NCBI GenBank assembly: GCA_938008415.1 | Contig: CALLKI010000061.1 | Location: 1 to 23,864, forward strand | Direction of reading: 5' to 3' | Source of the DNA: an uncultured Luteimonas sp. | Lineage (GTDB): Bacteria > Pseudomonadota > Gammaproteobacteria > Xanthomonadales > Xanthomonadaceae | DNA length: 23,864 nucleotides | Shown here: one piece after another, positions 1 to 6,938 of the stretch | Numbering within the stretch: the stretch's first letter is position 1 | Layout of the letters: every line of letters begins with the position of its first letter | The notes under the pieces: generated by a model | Seen by the model: the letters and a program-made list of their open reading frames with translations, nothing else | Databases searched by the model: none | Told to the model about the DNA's origin: nothing | Position numbers and translations under genes: made by a program

Positions 1-1260
1 TGCCGGCGCCAGAACCCGAACCTGCGCGTGGTGGGCCTGACGGCCACGCCGTACCGGCTGCAGGGCCAGGCGGTGCCCGTGTGCGGTCCCGAGCACATCC
101 TGACCGAGATCGCCTACGAGGCCCGCATCCCGGACCTGATCCGGGACGGCTACCTGTGCCCGCTGGTGTCGAAGTTGGGCGACAAGCCGGACCTGTCCGG
201 CGTGCACGTGCGCGGCGGCGAATACGTCGAGGACGAGCTGGCGGGCGCCATGCTCAAGCTGGTCGAGCGCACGGCGGATGATCTGGTGGCCCGCGCCGCC
301 GAGCGCAACGCCTGGATCGTGTTCTGCGTCAACGTGGCGCACGCGGAGGCGGTGCGTGACGCGCTGGCAAAGCGAGGCATTGCGGCCGGGCTGGTGCATG
401 GCGGCACGCCTGCCGGAGAGCGCGACGCGCTACTGGCAGACTTCCAAGCCGGCCGCCTGCGCGCGATGGTCAACGTCAACGTGCTGTCGGAGGGCTTCGA
501 CGCCCCGCACATCGACTGTGTCGCCATGCTGCGCCCGACCAAGAGCCCGGGCCTCTACTATCAGCAGGTCGGGCGCGGCTTCCGGCTGCACCCGTCGAAA
601 CAAGATTGCCTGGTGCTCGACTACGCCGGCAACGTGCTCGAGCATGGCCCCGTCGACCAGATCCGCGTGCGGCGGGCGAAGCCCGGGAAGGCGGCCGCGG
701 TGCAGACGGGCAAGGCGAAGCAGTGCCCCGGGTGCGAAGCGCTGCTGGCGGTCGGCGTGCGCACTTGCCCGGACTGCGGCCACCAGTTCACCACCGGCAC
801 CCCGGACCACCTCGACCGGCCCGTGGGCGCGCCGGTGCTGTCGACCGAACGCGAGCGCGTGGTGCGCGAGCACCGCGTCGACTCAGTGAAGTACAGCCGG
901 CACCCGGGCAAAGGCGGCAAGCCCGACAGCCTGCGCGTGACGTACCAGTGCGGCCTGCGCCGCATTTCGGAATGGGTGTGCCTGGAGCACGGCGGCTTCG
1001 CCGGCCGCAAGGCGCTGGAATGGTGGCTGCGCCGCGACCCGGTCGCTGTGCCCCCGCGCACCGTGGAGGAAGCCTTGGAGCGCGCCTACGGCCTGCCGAC
1101 GCCGGTGGCGATCACGGTGGACGAGACGGACAAGTACCCCACCGTGCTGGGCCACACGTTCCCGCCACCGGGCGAGGCCGCGCCGGCCGACCCGCTGCCC
1201 AAGGCCCGGCAGACGCCGGCATGGCTGACGGCGGCGATCGGCGGCCTTTCTGCCGCTTGA
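1..1260 (+). CDS. Phage SF2 DEAD/DEAH-type helicase, 5' truncated by window edge
   Basis: The frame is open from base 1, so the N-terminal part with Walker A and the DExx box lies outside the window. The visible 419 residues start just before helicase motif III (GLTATP, about residues 12-17). They then contain motif V (LSEGFDAP, about 162-169) and motif VI (QQVGRGFRL, about 188-196), followed by VLDYAGN, a signature of SSL2/UvsW-like (COG1061) phage helicases. A zinc-ribbon-like CPGC-x10-CPDC follows (about 242-259), then a 150-residue C-terminal domain seen after such helicases in phages. The family is ATP-dependent and remodels DNA in replication or recombination; the exact role here is inferred. 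It heads the visible part of an early operon leading to the integrase. Confidence is high for the family and low for the precise function. Confidence 0.88.
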   Translation, partial: CRRQNPNLRVVGLTATPYRLQGQAVPVCGPEHILTEIAYEARIPDLIRDGYLCPLVSKLGDKPDLSGVHVRGGEYVEDELAGAMLKLVERTADDLVARAAERNAWIVFCVNVAHAEAVRDALAKRGIAAGLVHGGTPAGERDALLADFQAGRLRAMVNVNVLSEGFDAPHIDCVAMLRPTKSPGLYYQQVGRGFRLHPSKQDCLVLDYAGNVLEHGPVDQIRVRRAKPGKAAAVQTGKAKQCPGCEALLAVGVRTCPDCGHQFTTGTPDHLDRPVGAPVLSTERERVVREHRVDSVKYSRHPGKGGKPDSLRVTYQCGLRRISEWVCLEHGGFAGRKALEWWLRRDPVAVPPRTVEEALERAYGLPTPVAITVDETDKYPTVLGHTFPPPGEAAPADPLPKARQTPAWLTAAIGGLSAA

Positions 1261-1263
1261 CAC

Positions 1264-1289
1264 GTCTACCCGCTAGGTAGACACTAGCG
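1264..1289. repeat. Two overlapping, mutually exclusive inverted repeats
   Basis: Just after the helicase stop, GTCTACC (1264-1270) pairs with GGTAGAC (1276-1282). CGCTAG (1271-1276) pairs with CTAGCG (1284-1289). The two stems share bases, so only one can form in a transcript; as DNA they are two interleaved palindromes. There is no T-run, so this is not a standard terminator. It could be a processing signal, attenuator or protein site. A Shine-Dalgarno GGAG for the next gene follows at 1300-1303. Confidence 0.45.
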
Positions 1290-1311
1290 CAACAGGACTG
1301 GAGCAAGCGGC

Positions 1312-1665
1312 ATGACCACAGACACGATCCACACGTGCAGTTATTCGTGCGAGCGCCCGGGATGCATCCGTGCGCAGCGGGATGAGCTGGTGGCCAAGGT
1401 CGAGGCGCTGCGAGCTGAGGTGGAAGCGTGGCGGGAACTGTCGGATCACGTTCGCGTCGGGGCATGTAAAGCCATCTGGCCGGATCGCTACGTTGATGAA
1501 CGTATCCGCGATGTTGCCGCCGCGCTCAAACGAGCCGAGCGGCTGGCGGAGGCGCTGAAAGAGATCCGGAGCCGAAGCGCGATGAATTTGGCGATGAACC
1601 CCAATCCGTATGAACTCACCGCCCTGCTGGGCGACATCCACCAGATCGCCGACTCTGAACTGTAG
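1312..1665 (+). CDS. Small phage early protein, Cys-rich N-terminus and coiled coil
   Basis: The product is 117 aa of unknown function. The start is ATG, with GGAG 8 bases upstream. Residues 9-18 hold a short Cys cluster (C-x3-C-x4-C) followed by RAQRDELVAKV, a beginning I recognise from small hypothetical proteins in early regions of proteobacterial phages. Residues 21-45 and about 70-87 are rich in A, E, L and R with heptad spacing, consistent with helices or a coiled coil. No catalytic motif is seen. It lies in the plus-strand early operon, 51 bp after the helicase and 15 bp before the next gene. Function cannot be assigned. Confidence 0.75.
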   Translation: MTTDTIHTCSYSCERPGCIRAQRDELVAKVEALRAEVEAWRELSDHVRVGACKAIWPDRYVDERIRDVAAALKRAERLAEALKEIRSRSAMNLAMNPNPYELTALLGDIHQIADSEL

Positions 1666-1680
1666 GAGGAGGAGGACAGC

Positions 1681-1929
1681 ATGAGCAAGATCGACGACGG
1701 AGGCCCGGCGTTTCCTGGCCAGTGGTACGACTTCCAGCCCCTTACAGGTGAGCAGGTTGTGCGTGAGCAATGGGGTGGCATGACCCTGCGCGACTACTTC
1801 GCGGCGAAGGCGATGCAGTCCCTGATATCTAAGCACGGCTTCATCAGCGATGAGATTAACTTTGCGGCAGAACATTCATACGAAATTGCCGACGCCATGC
1901 TCCGCGCACGGGAGGCGAGCAATGACTGA
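1681..1929 (+). CDS. Small phage protein of the GGPAFP/GMTLRDYFAAKAMQ type
   Basis: The product is 82 aa with a very strong Shine-Dalgarno run (AGGAGGAGGAGG) just before the ATG. It begins with DDGGPAFP and carries GGMTLRDYFAAKAMQ at about residues 37-51. This pair of motifs is widespread in small uncharacterised proteins of tailed-phage early regions. The remainder is helical, with no recognised active site, signal or membrane segment. It overlaps the following 16-codon reading frame by 8 bp. Membership of this phage protein class is fairly certain; the role is unknown. Confidence 0.8.
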   Translation: MSKIDDGGPAFPGQWYDFQPLTGEQVVREQWGGMTLRDYFAAKAMQSLISKHGFISDEINFAAEHSYEIADAMLRAREASND

Positions 1930-1972
1930 CCGCTACGAACGCATCCGTGCCGCGCTGGCGAGGAGGCGGTGA
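1922..1972 (+). CDS. 16-codon minigene or remnant before the next gene
   Basis: ATG at 1922 opens a frame encoding MTDRYERIRAALARRR and then TGA, whose last base is the A of the next gene's ATG (TGATG). The peptide resembles the first residues of longer phage early proteins that begin MTDRYxxIRAAL. It could therefore be a truncated remnant, or a leader peptide coupling translation of the preceding gene to the following one. The Shine-Dalgarno GAGGAGG of the next gene lies inside it. Expression is unproven. Confidence 0.35.
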   Translation: MTDRYERIRAALARRR

Positions 1973-2544
1973 TGTGCGATGAGGTGATCTTCCATGGGCG
2001 CTACCTTCACACGATCGAGGACTTGCAGTCTGCCCTAGGTGGCGGCGAGATCGTGTCGAATCGCCAGTGCGGCTACACCGAGGACGACCTGCTGCCGCAC
2101 TGCTGCCTGTGCCCGGTCGATCTGGCGCAGACGGCGGCGAAGAATGGCCTGCGCTTGTGGCCTTCGTCGGAGGGCGAAGGCGTGTGGATCCTGTCGAACG
2201 ATGACAGCCACCCGGAGCAGGGGCGATACGTCAGGCTCGAGATGCGAGGGGAGGAGCCGCATGCCGTGTTCAGAGCACCACTGCCCCGCGCGACCATCGA
2301 GTGCCAGTCCATCGACGGCGTTTGGTACTGGGGAATGTCATTCTCGACAGGCATGGGCGGGGAAGGCTTCGCCCCGCTGCCGAAATGGCAGCACACGGCC
2401 GGCAGCGAGGAAGAGGCGATCCTGTCCGCCGCTGACCACATGCGACGCCGGATCGAGCGGAACTCCGCCTGGAAGGCAGCCGGTGCAGACATCCTGCGAT
2501 GGCTGGAAAGCGTTGAGGCGAGAAGGCAGCGGGCTCTGTTTTAG
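1972..2544 (+). CDS. Hypothetical phage early protein, 190 aa
   Basis: I chose ATG 1972 because GAGGAGG (1960-1966) is well spaced before it and the ATG overlaps the stop of the preceding 16-codon frame. A GTG at 1969 is an alternative. The first half has a HCCLCP cluster at about residues 43-48. The second half, from about residue 100, has DGVWYWGMSFSTG, a GFAPLPKW stretch and then a helical region ending in a basic tail. I recognise this second half only as a recurring part of uncharacterised phage proteins. There is no membrane segment or catalytic motif. It sits in the same plus-strand early operon. Function unknown. Confidence 0.72.
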   Translation: MCDEVIFHGRYLHTIEDLQSALGGGEIVSNRQCGYTEDDLLPHCCLCPVDLAQTAAKNGLRLWPSSEGEGVWILSNDDSHPEQGRYVRLEMRGEEPHAVFRAPLPRATIECQSIDGVWYWGMSFSTGMGGEGFAPLPKWQHTAGSEEEAILSAADHMRRRIERNSAWKAAGADILRWLESVEARRQRALF

Positions 2545-2555
2545 GAGACGTGGCG

Positions 2556-2879
2556 ATGACTGACTTGATCGAGAGGCTGCGCGCCGTGAAGTGGGAAGTG
2601 ACCGACGATTGCGGTCGGATGCCGGACGACCCGACGCACAAGTGCGTGTTCGTGGACATGCGGCCCGCCGAGTTTCAGGCGCTGCTCCGCGAAGCCGCCG
2701 ACGCGCTGGAAGCGGCGCGGGTGGAGCGCGAGGCGCTGCTGGATGCCCTGCGCCAAATCGCAGAGTGGCCGGACGGCGGGAACCGCTACGGCCAAGAGAA
2801 AATCAAGCGCTTCGCCCAGCACACCATCGACGCCGCCATCGACCAGGCGCGCGGGAAGGGGGTGGCGGGTGGAGCGTAA
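2556..2879 (+). CDS. Small helical phage early protein
   Basis: The product is 107 aa. Start ATG 2556 has AGGAGA 7 bases upstream; a GTG at 2550 is too close to that site. The product is mostly alpha-helical, with MTDLIERLRAVKWEV at the N-terminus, a middle helix (REAADALEAARVEREALLDAL, about 48-68) and a C-terminal helix. The EAADALE-type helix is common in Ea22-like and other accessory proteins of lambdoid early regions. The last 11 bp overlap the next gene, which suggests translational coupling. No specific function can be given. Confidence 0.75.
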   Translation: MTDLIERLRAVKWEVTDDCGRMPDDPTHKCVFVDMRPAEFQALLREAADALEAARVEREALLDALRQIAEWPDGGNRYGQEKIKRFAQHTIDAAIDQARGKGVAGGA

Positions 2880-3105
2880 TACGTGGAAGTCCGTCGAGGC
2901 CGCGCTCGCGTGCGCAGCCATTATCACGATCATCGTGATCTGGACCAGCAGCGCAAACGACAGGGAGAGGGAGAAGGCGCGAGATTGCGACCTGATGGGG
3001 GTCGCCTTGCTCAACGGCAAGCCCTACAAGTGCAGCCGCCTCGCCCCCGACTCCCCCACCCCACCGGACCCCGGACATGGGAGGGAGGGCGGGAATGGCG
3101 GGTGA
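2869..3105 (+). CDS. Small single-pass membrane protein
   Basis: The product is 78 aa with proposed start GTG 2869, overlapping the end of the preceding gene and preceded by a G-rich purine stretch. Residues about 8-27 form a hydrophobic helix (AALACAAIITIIVIW), followed by a charged stretch and two cysteines (C40, C55) that could form a disulphide. The tail is rich in Pro and Gly. It was placed in this frame because the following gene overlaps its 3' end by 11 bp and no better frame covers this segment. It may act at the inner membrane. Function unknown, with superinfection or host-interaction roles possible but unsupported. Confidence 0.6.
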   Translation: MERNTWKSVEAALACAAIITIIVIWTSSANDREREKARDCDLMGVALLNGKPYKCSRLAPDSPTPPDPGHGREGGNGG

Positions 3106-3304
3106 GCTGGTCCTGTCCCGTCGGGAAGTAGCCGAGCTGTGCCGGACGCCCCAGCGCGCCCGCCAGGTCGCATTCCTGCGGGCCAACGGCATCCGGCACT
3201 ACGTGGACGCCCATGGCTGGCCTGTTGTCCTTCGGTCCGCCGTTGAGGGAGACTCAAGGGCAGCCACCGCCGCCCCGGCGTGGAAGCCGAACAAGGCCGC
3301 CTGA
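3095..3304 (+). CDS. DUF4224-like small protein, probable excisionase-type partner of integrase
   Basis: The product is 69 aa. ATG 3095 is preferred over ATG 3077 because GGGAGGGAGGGCGGGA sits directly before it. The N-terminal part (LSRREVAELCRTPQRARQ, about residues 7-24) looks like a winged-helix or MerR-like HTH. It is followed by FLRANGIRHYVDAHGWPVVLRSAVE, typical of DUF4224 proteins encoded just before phage integrases. The stop overlaps the integrase start as TGATG. From position and fold I infer a recombination directionality factor or a DNA-bending helper. The family itself is poorly characterised, so this is a moderate call. Confidence 0.72.
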   Translation: MAGELVLSRREVAELCRTPQRARQVAFLRANGIRHYVDAHGWPVVLRSAVEGDSRAATAAPAWKPNKAA

Positions 3305-4335
3305 TGGGTCGCAAGCCGAGCAAGCCGAACGCCATCCCCCGCCTGCGCGCCCGCCGGCAGAAGTCCGGCCGCGTGCTGTACTACTACGACCACGGGGTCG
3401 GGCCGGACGGCAAGCGCCGCGAGGAGCCGCTGGGCGCGGACTACGGGCTGGCGATCAAGCGGTGGGCGGAGATCGAGCACGACAGGACCCCGCCGGCCGC
3501 CGCCGTGCTGACGTTCCGGCATGTCGCGGACCGCTACCGGGTCGAGGTGATCCCGACGAAGGCCCCGCGCACGCAGAAGGACAACGCGCACGAGCTGGGC
3601 TGGCTGCTGCGTTTCTTCGATGACCCGCCGGCGCCGTTCGAGCAAATCCGGCCGATCCACGTCCGGCAGTATCGGGACTGGCGGACGGCCAAGGTGCGCG
3701 CCAATCGCGAGATCGCCCTCCTGTCGCACATCTGGAACTGGGCGCGCGAGAAGGGCTACACGGACCTGCCGAACCCGTGCGAGGGGGTGAAGCGGAACCG
3801 GGAAGATGGGCGCGACGTGTACGTCGAGGACGCCGTGTACCGGGCCGTCTACGCCCACGCGGATCAGCCGCTGCGTGACGCCCTGGACCTGGCCTACCTG
3901 ACCGGCCAGCGCCCGGCGGACGTGTGGGCGATGGACGAGCGGCAGGTGACGCAGAGCGGCCTTCTCGTGCGCCAGGGCAAGACCGGGGCCAAGGTGGAGA
4001 TCGCGATCGAGGGGGAGTTGGCGGCCCTTCTGGACCGCATCCGGCGGCGCAAGGCTGGGCTGACGCTGCGGTCAACCCGCCTGATCGTGGACGAGCGCGG
4101 GCTGGCGCTGGGGCGCGACGCGCTGCGCTACCGGTTCGACAAGGCGCGGCGGCTGGCAGGCGTCGAGAAGGGGCAGTTCCAGTTCCGTGACCTGCGCGCG
4201 AAGGCGGGCACGGACAAGGCCGACCGAGCCGGGGATATCCGCCAGGCGCAGGCCCAGCTTGGGCACGCATCGGTCGTGATGACCGAGCACTACGTGCGCA
4301 AGCGCAGGGGCGCGAAAGTCACGCCGACCCGCTGA
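3304..4335 (+). CDS. int: Tyrosine-type site-specific integrase
   Basis: The product is 343 aa, the usual size for a phage tyrosine recombinase, starting at ATG 3304, which overlaps the preceding stop. The N-terminal arm-binding part is basic (residues 1-50). A core-binding helical domain spans about 70-165 and the catalytic domain about 170-343. Catalytic residues visible are R203 (TGQRPADVW), K226 (QGKTGAK), R298 in FRDLR, H321 (LGHASVVMT) and nucleophile Y330 (EHYVR). The usual box II HxxR reads R295-D-L-R298, so the His is replaced by Arg. It should integrate the phage at a host tRNA-Lys gene, because attP with that core starts 60 bp after its stop codon. Confidence 0.95.
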   Translation: MGRKPSKPNAIPRLRARRQKSGRVLYYYDHGVGPDGKRREEPLGADYGLAIKRWAEIEHDRTPPAAAVLTFRHVADRYRVEVIPTKAPRTQKDNAHELGWLLRFFDDPPAPFEQIRPIHVRQYRDWRTAKVRANREIALLSHIWNWAREKGYTDLPNPCEGVKRNREDGRDVYVEDAVYRAVYAHADQPLRDALDLAYLTGQRPADVWAMDERQVTQSGLLVRQGKTGAKVEIAIEGELAALLDRIRRRKAGLTLRSTRLIVDERGLALGRDALRYRFDKARRLAGVEKGQFQFRDLRAKAGTDKADRAGDIRQAQAQLGHASVVMTEHYVRKRRGAKVTPTR

Positions 4336-4557
4336 ATTGCGGAGCGCGCCCCGGATTGCGGAGCGCACCGGATCAGCGGAAAGCATTGCCGGATATGGTG
4401 GGCCGTGTTGGAATCGAACCAACGACCAGCGGATTAAAAGTCCGGGCAATATTCCAGCCGAAACAATGAATTAGGCCGTTCCGCGCTCCGCAAACGGAAA
4501 TTTGCGACCCCTCAATTTCGCCGGGGAAAACTGATGTTCGGCTTGGATTGCGGAGCG
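4336..4557. repeat. Probable integrase arm-type sites flanking the attP core (four copies)
   Basis: ATTGCGGAGCGC occurs at 4336-4347 and again at 4355-4366, 19 bp apart in direct orientation. TTGCGGAGCGC occurs inverted at 4483-4493. ATTGCGGAGCG occurs in direct orientation at 4547-4557. Two copies lie left and two right of the tRNA-derived core (4396-4444). This is the expected layout for P and P' arm sites of a tyrosine integrase. The segment between the core and the right-hand sites is locally AT-richer than its surroundings, which would suit bending by a host factor. Confidence 0.75.
4396..4444 (-). other. attP core: 3' half of a tRNA-Lys(UUU) gene
   Basis: Read on the minus strand, this 49-bp stretch runs from the anticodon stem through CTTTTAA (anticodon UUU), the variable loop, the TTCGATTC T-loop and the acceptor 3' strand to a CCA end. 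It corresponds to tRNA nucleotides 28-76. The match breaks at nucleotide 27, and no D-arm or 5' acceptor strand follows, so it is not a functional tRNA gene. Phages that use tyrosine integrases commonly carry the 3' end of the target tRNA so that the gene is restored on integration. Its position beside int supports an attP core. Confidence 0.92.
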
Positions 4558-4839
4558 GAAATCTGTCCTCCCACCCCAGCTCGACGTGCTGCCCCCCGCT
4601 CCGCCGAGCCGACGTGCGCAGCGCTAGAGACCGGCCCGCGCGTGGGAACGGCAGACCCCGGAGGGGCGGCACCGCGCGGGCCGGCCGGTGGCGATCATGC
4701 CGCGACCGCGAGCCGCCGGCAGTCGGCCGGCGCCTGAGGGGCGTGTCGGGGAACTCCTACAGCACCGCCCCGCAGCCACCAGCCACGGCTCGACGTTCGC
4801 GGCGATCACCCAGCCCGCCGCGCGCGGAGCCGCCAGGGA
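4558..4839. other. Intergenic region with no supported gene
   Basis: About 280 bp separate the last att repeat from the stop of the tail-fibre gene. Short open frames exist on both strands (for example 4534-4737 plus and 4624-4809 minus), but their products are rich in Arg and Pro, with no recognisable motif and no good ribosome site. A GCCGGC-N5-GCCGGC hairpin lies at 4715-4731 but has no T-run. It is where the converging int and late transcripts would have to end. I see no convincing intrinsic terminator. Confidence 0.5.
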
Positions 4840-5997
4840 TTAAGGGGCTGCCTCCAGGTTGCCATCCAGGTCCCAGGTGTCCGCGGCGCGCTTGATGAGC
4901 GTGGCCTTCGCCCACTGCTTGCGCAGCTTCAGGGTCTCCGGCGTGCGGATGGTGACGCCGGAGTCGGCCACAACGGTCACCTGACCGGTGCCGTCCTGCC
5001 CGATGTCGATGCGCGTGCCGACAGGGAAGGCTACCGAGCTGTCCGCCGGCACCGTCACGTTCTTGGCGGTCGCCGCGTTGATGGTCACCAGCTTGAACGC
5101 GTCGGTGAGCTGCAAGGTGTAGTCGTCGGCCTGGATGTTCTCCTGCGTGGCCTGCGCCAGCGCGCGCAGGTCGGTGATGGAGTAGCCACTGTCCTTGATG
5201 GCCTTGCCGGTGCCGCCGTCGAAGACCGCGATGCGGCTGTCCTCCGCGCCAGCCGGGCCCACGACATCGCCTTTCTCTGCCCAGCCGGGCACGCCAGCAA
5301 TAACGGTGAGCACCTGGCCCTCGGCACCGATGGCCAGCCGCGCCGGCTTGCCGTCGCTGCCGCCATAGATCAGGTCGCCGGCCGCGGTCATCGGGTTGCG
5401 CACCACCGGGCCGGTCACGTAGTCGTGCGCCGTCGCATCCCAGAGCAGGCCGTCGTCGTCGGCGGTGCCGGGGTACAGCGAGAGGCGCGCGGAGTTGCTC
5501 GGCGGCCCCTCCCTGCTCCAGGCCGAGCCGTCCCAGACCCAGTAGTCGCCATCGATCACGTAGGCGTCGTTGACGTTCGCGCTGCCCGGCAACTGGTCCA
5601 CGGAATCCAGCTCGCCCAGGACGTTGTAGCCGTCCGTGGGCACCGCCTTGGTCAATCCGGCGCCGGCGGTCATGGCGTCCACCACAGGCCAAAACCCGCG
5701 CTCGCCGGCTGCGTTGGTGCCGTAGTAGCTACCGCCAGCCGGGTTGTCCTGGTCCTGCCGCAGCTGGACGGTGCCGCCCCGCACGACAATCGAGCTGATA
5801 CCGCGGAGCTGTCCAGCTCCGCCGTGCTCCAGGTCGGCCACGCGGCGCGCCAGCTCCGCGAGATCCAGCGTCTGGCCGGTCGCTTGCCGCACGTATGCGA
5901 CGAGGTCGCGCAGGAAGCGGTAGAACTCGACCGGCAACGGGCGCCCCTGCGCGTCGCGCCACGCGTGCGAGCCGGGCAGAATCGGGGAGTCGCTCAC
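4840..5997 (-). CDS. Phage tail fibre / appendage protein
   Basis: The product is 385 aa. Start GTG 5997 overlaps the stop of the upstream fibre gene as GTGA. The N-terminal 70 residues are helical (FYRFLRDLVAYVRQATG, then LAELARRVADLE), a likely trimerisation stalk. A middle part carries AGDLIYGGSDGKPARLAIG-EGQVLTV, a repeat-like segment common in phage fibres. The C-terminus (about 300-385) has TINAATAKNVTVPADSS, GTRIDIGQDGTGQVTV and a final WDLDGNL, typical of beta-rich fibre tips. The likely role is host recognition together with the adjacent fibre gene. It is the last gene of the late operon. No hydrolase motif is seen. Confidence 0.8.
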   Translation of the reverse strand: MSDSPILPGSHAWRDAQGRPLPVEFYRFLRDLVAYVRQATGQTLDLAELARRVADLEHGGAGQLRGISSIVVRGGTVQLRQDQDNPAGGSYYGTNAAGERGFWPVVDAMTAGAGLTKAVPTDGYNVLGELDSVDQLPGSANVNDAYVIDGDYWVWDGSAWSREGPPSNSARLSLYPGTADDDGLLWDATAHDYVTGPVVRNPMTAAGDLIYGGSDGKPARLAIGAEGQVLTVIAGVPGWAEKGDVVGPAGAEDSRIAVFDGGTGKAIKDSGYSITDLRALAQATQENIQADDYTLQLTDAFKLVTINAATAKNVTVPADSSVAFPVGTRIDIGQDGTGQVTVVADSGVTIRTPETLKLRKQWAKATLIKRAADTWDLDGNLEAAP

Positions 5998-6815
5998 GAC
6001 GCCGGCACCCGCTTGCCGATGGCGAGCCAGGTGAACGGGACGGCCACGTTGATGGCCTTCCAACTCTTGTTGTCGTCGTCGGCCAGGGAGAAGTTGGCGG
6101 TGAAACCGCCGGTCGCAGGGTTGGTGCAGGTCGCGCAGACCAGCGAGCCGTTGGCGGTGATCGTGCCCAGGCGCGGGGTGATCCCGATGTAGTACGGCGC
6201 ATCATCGAACGCTGCAGGGAAGGTCACCGCCTTGACCGTCGACTTGTCGCCGCTGGCCGGCGCGCTGTCGCTGCCCCACATGACGCGCACATCGCCCAGC
6301 TGGATGTACCCGGCGCCGCCCGGGCTGACATCCGGCTCCGGCGGCTCGTAGGGTTCCGGCTGGTTCTGCAGCTGGAAGCCGTCCCCGGCAGCGTTCACGA
6401 CCACCATCATGCCGGCCGACCCGGTCGGGTCGGGCAGCTGGGGCCACGGGCCAGACCACTGGAATCCGGTGCCATCGGAGGTCAGGTATTCGCCCTGGTG
6501 ACCGGTCGGGTCCGGCAAGCTGCTGGTGGCTGGGGCCGGGTCGCGGATCTCCACGGCGGCCACGATCGCCGACCCGTCTGCGGCCTCGAACCGGACCGTA
6601 TAGTCCCCCTCGCCCCACACCTGGGCCTGCAGCCGACCGGCGGCGTCCAGCACCACAGGATTCGGGTTCGGGACCGTCTGGGCGAAGTCCTTCCAGGTGG
6701 TCTTGGGGGTCGTGGTGCCGCGCTCGTAGAAGTGCAGCCTGCCGCCCGGCGCCGGCGCGGTGCCGAGCAGGTTGTCGAGGGCGACCAGGGGGTCGATCAG
6801 CTGATGGACGGACAT
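5994..6815 (-). CDS. Tail fibre/tailspike-like protein with virion-anchoring N-terminus and gp53-like C-terminus
   Basis: The product is 273 aa. Start ATG 6815 has a clear AGGAGA 4 bases upstream. Residues about 15-85 (GGRLHFYERGTTTPKTTW, then NPVVLDAAGR, then GDYTVRFEAADG) match the N-terminal module that attaches phage fibres and spikes to the particle. A Gly/Pro-rich linker follows. The last 100 residues (IQLGDVRVMWGSDS ... WLAIGKRV) resemble the gp53-like tail-fibre C-terminal domain. The position after the gp16-like gene equals that of the P22 tailspike gene 9, but there is no beta-helix or endorhamnosidase region. It is coupled by GTGA overlap to the second fibre gene. Confidence 0.82.
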   Translation of the reverse strand: MSVHQLIDPLVALDNLLGTAPAPGGRLHFYERGTTTPKTTWKDFAQTVPNPNPVVLDAAGRLQAQVWGEGDYTVRFEAADGSAIVAAVEIRDPAPATSSLPDPTGHQGEYLTSDGTGFQWSGPWPQLPDPTGSAGMMVVVNAAGDGFQLQNQPEPYEPPEPDVSPGGAGYIQLGDVRVMWGSDSAPASGDKSTVKAVTFPAAFDDAPYYIGITPRLGTITANGSLVCATCTNPATGGFTANFSLADDDNKSWKAINVAVPFTWLAIGKRVPAS

Positions 6816-6834
6816 GGGATCTCCTGAAAAGCGA

Positions 6835-6855
6835 AGCCCCGGGCGTGCCGGGGCT
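6835..6855 (-). terminator. Intrinsic terminator-like hairpin upstream of the fibre genes
   Basis: AGCCCCGG (6835-6842) and CCGGGGCT (6848-6855) form an 8-bp GC-rich stem with a 5-base loop. On the minus strand the hairpin is followed by TCGCTTTTC. It lies 20 bp before the fibre start codon and after the ejection genes. It may reduce readthrough into the fibres or end the transcript. The T-run is imperfect. Confidence 0.55.
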
Positions 6856-6938
6856 GTGGTAAAAAGGCGCCGAACGGAAGCACCTCGCCGGCGGGTATAC
6901 CTTGGATGCATGGACGAGCACGGCTGGAGCCCATGAGC

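Noticed and set aside
4396..4444. Functional tRNA-Lys gene
   Set aside because: Only nucleotides 28-76 are present. The D-arm and 5' acceptor strand are missing, so it is an att core and not a gene.
4624..4809. Minus-strand 61-codon frame after the last fibre gene
   Set aside because: No good ribosome site, Arg/Pro-rich product without motif, and ends in the att-proximal spacer. A tiny real gene cannot be excluded.
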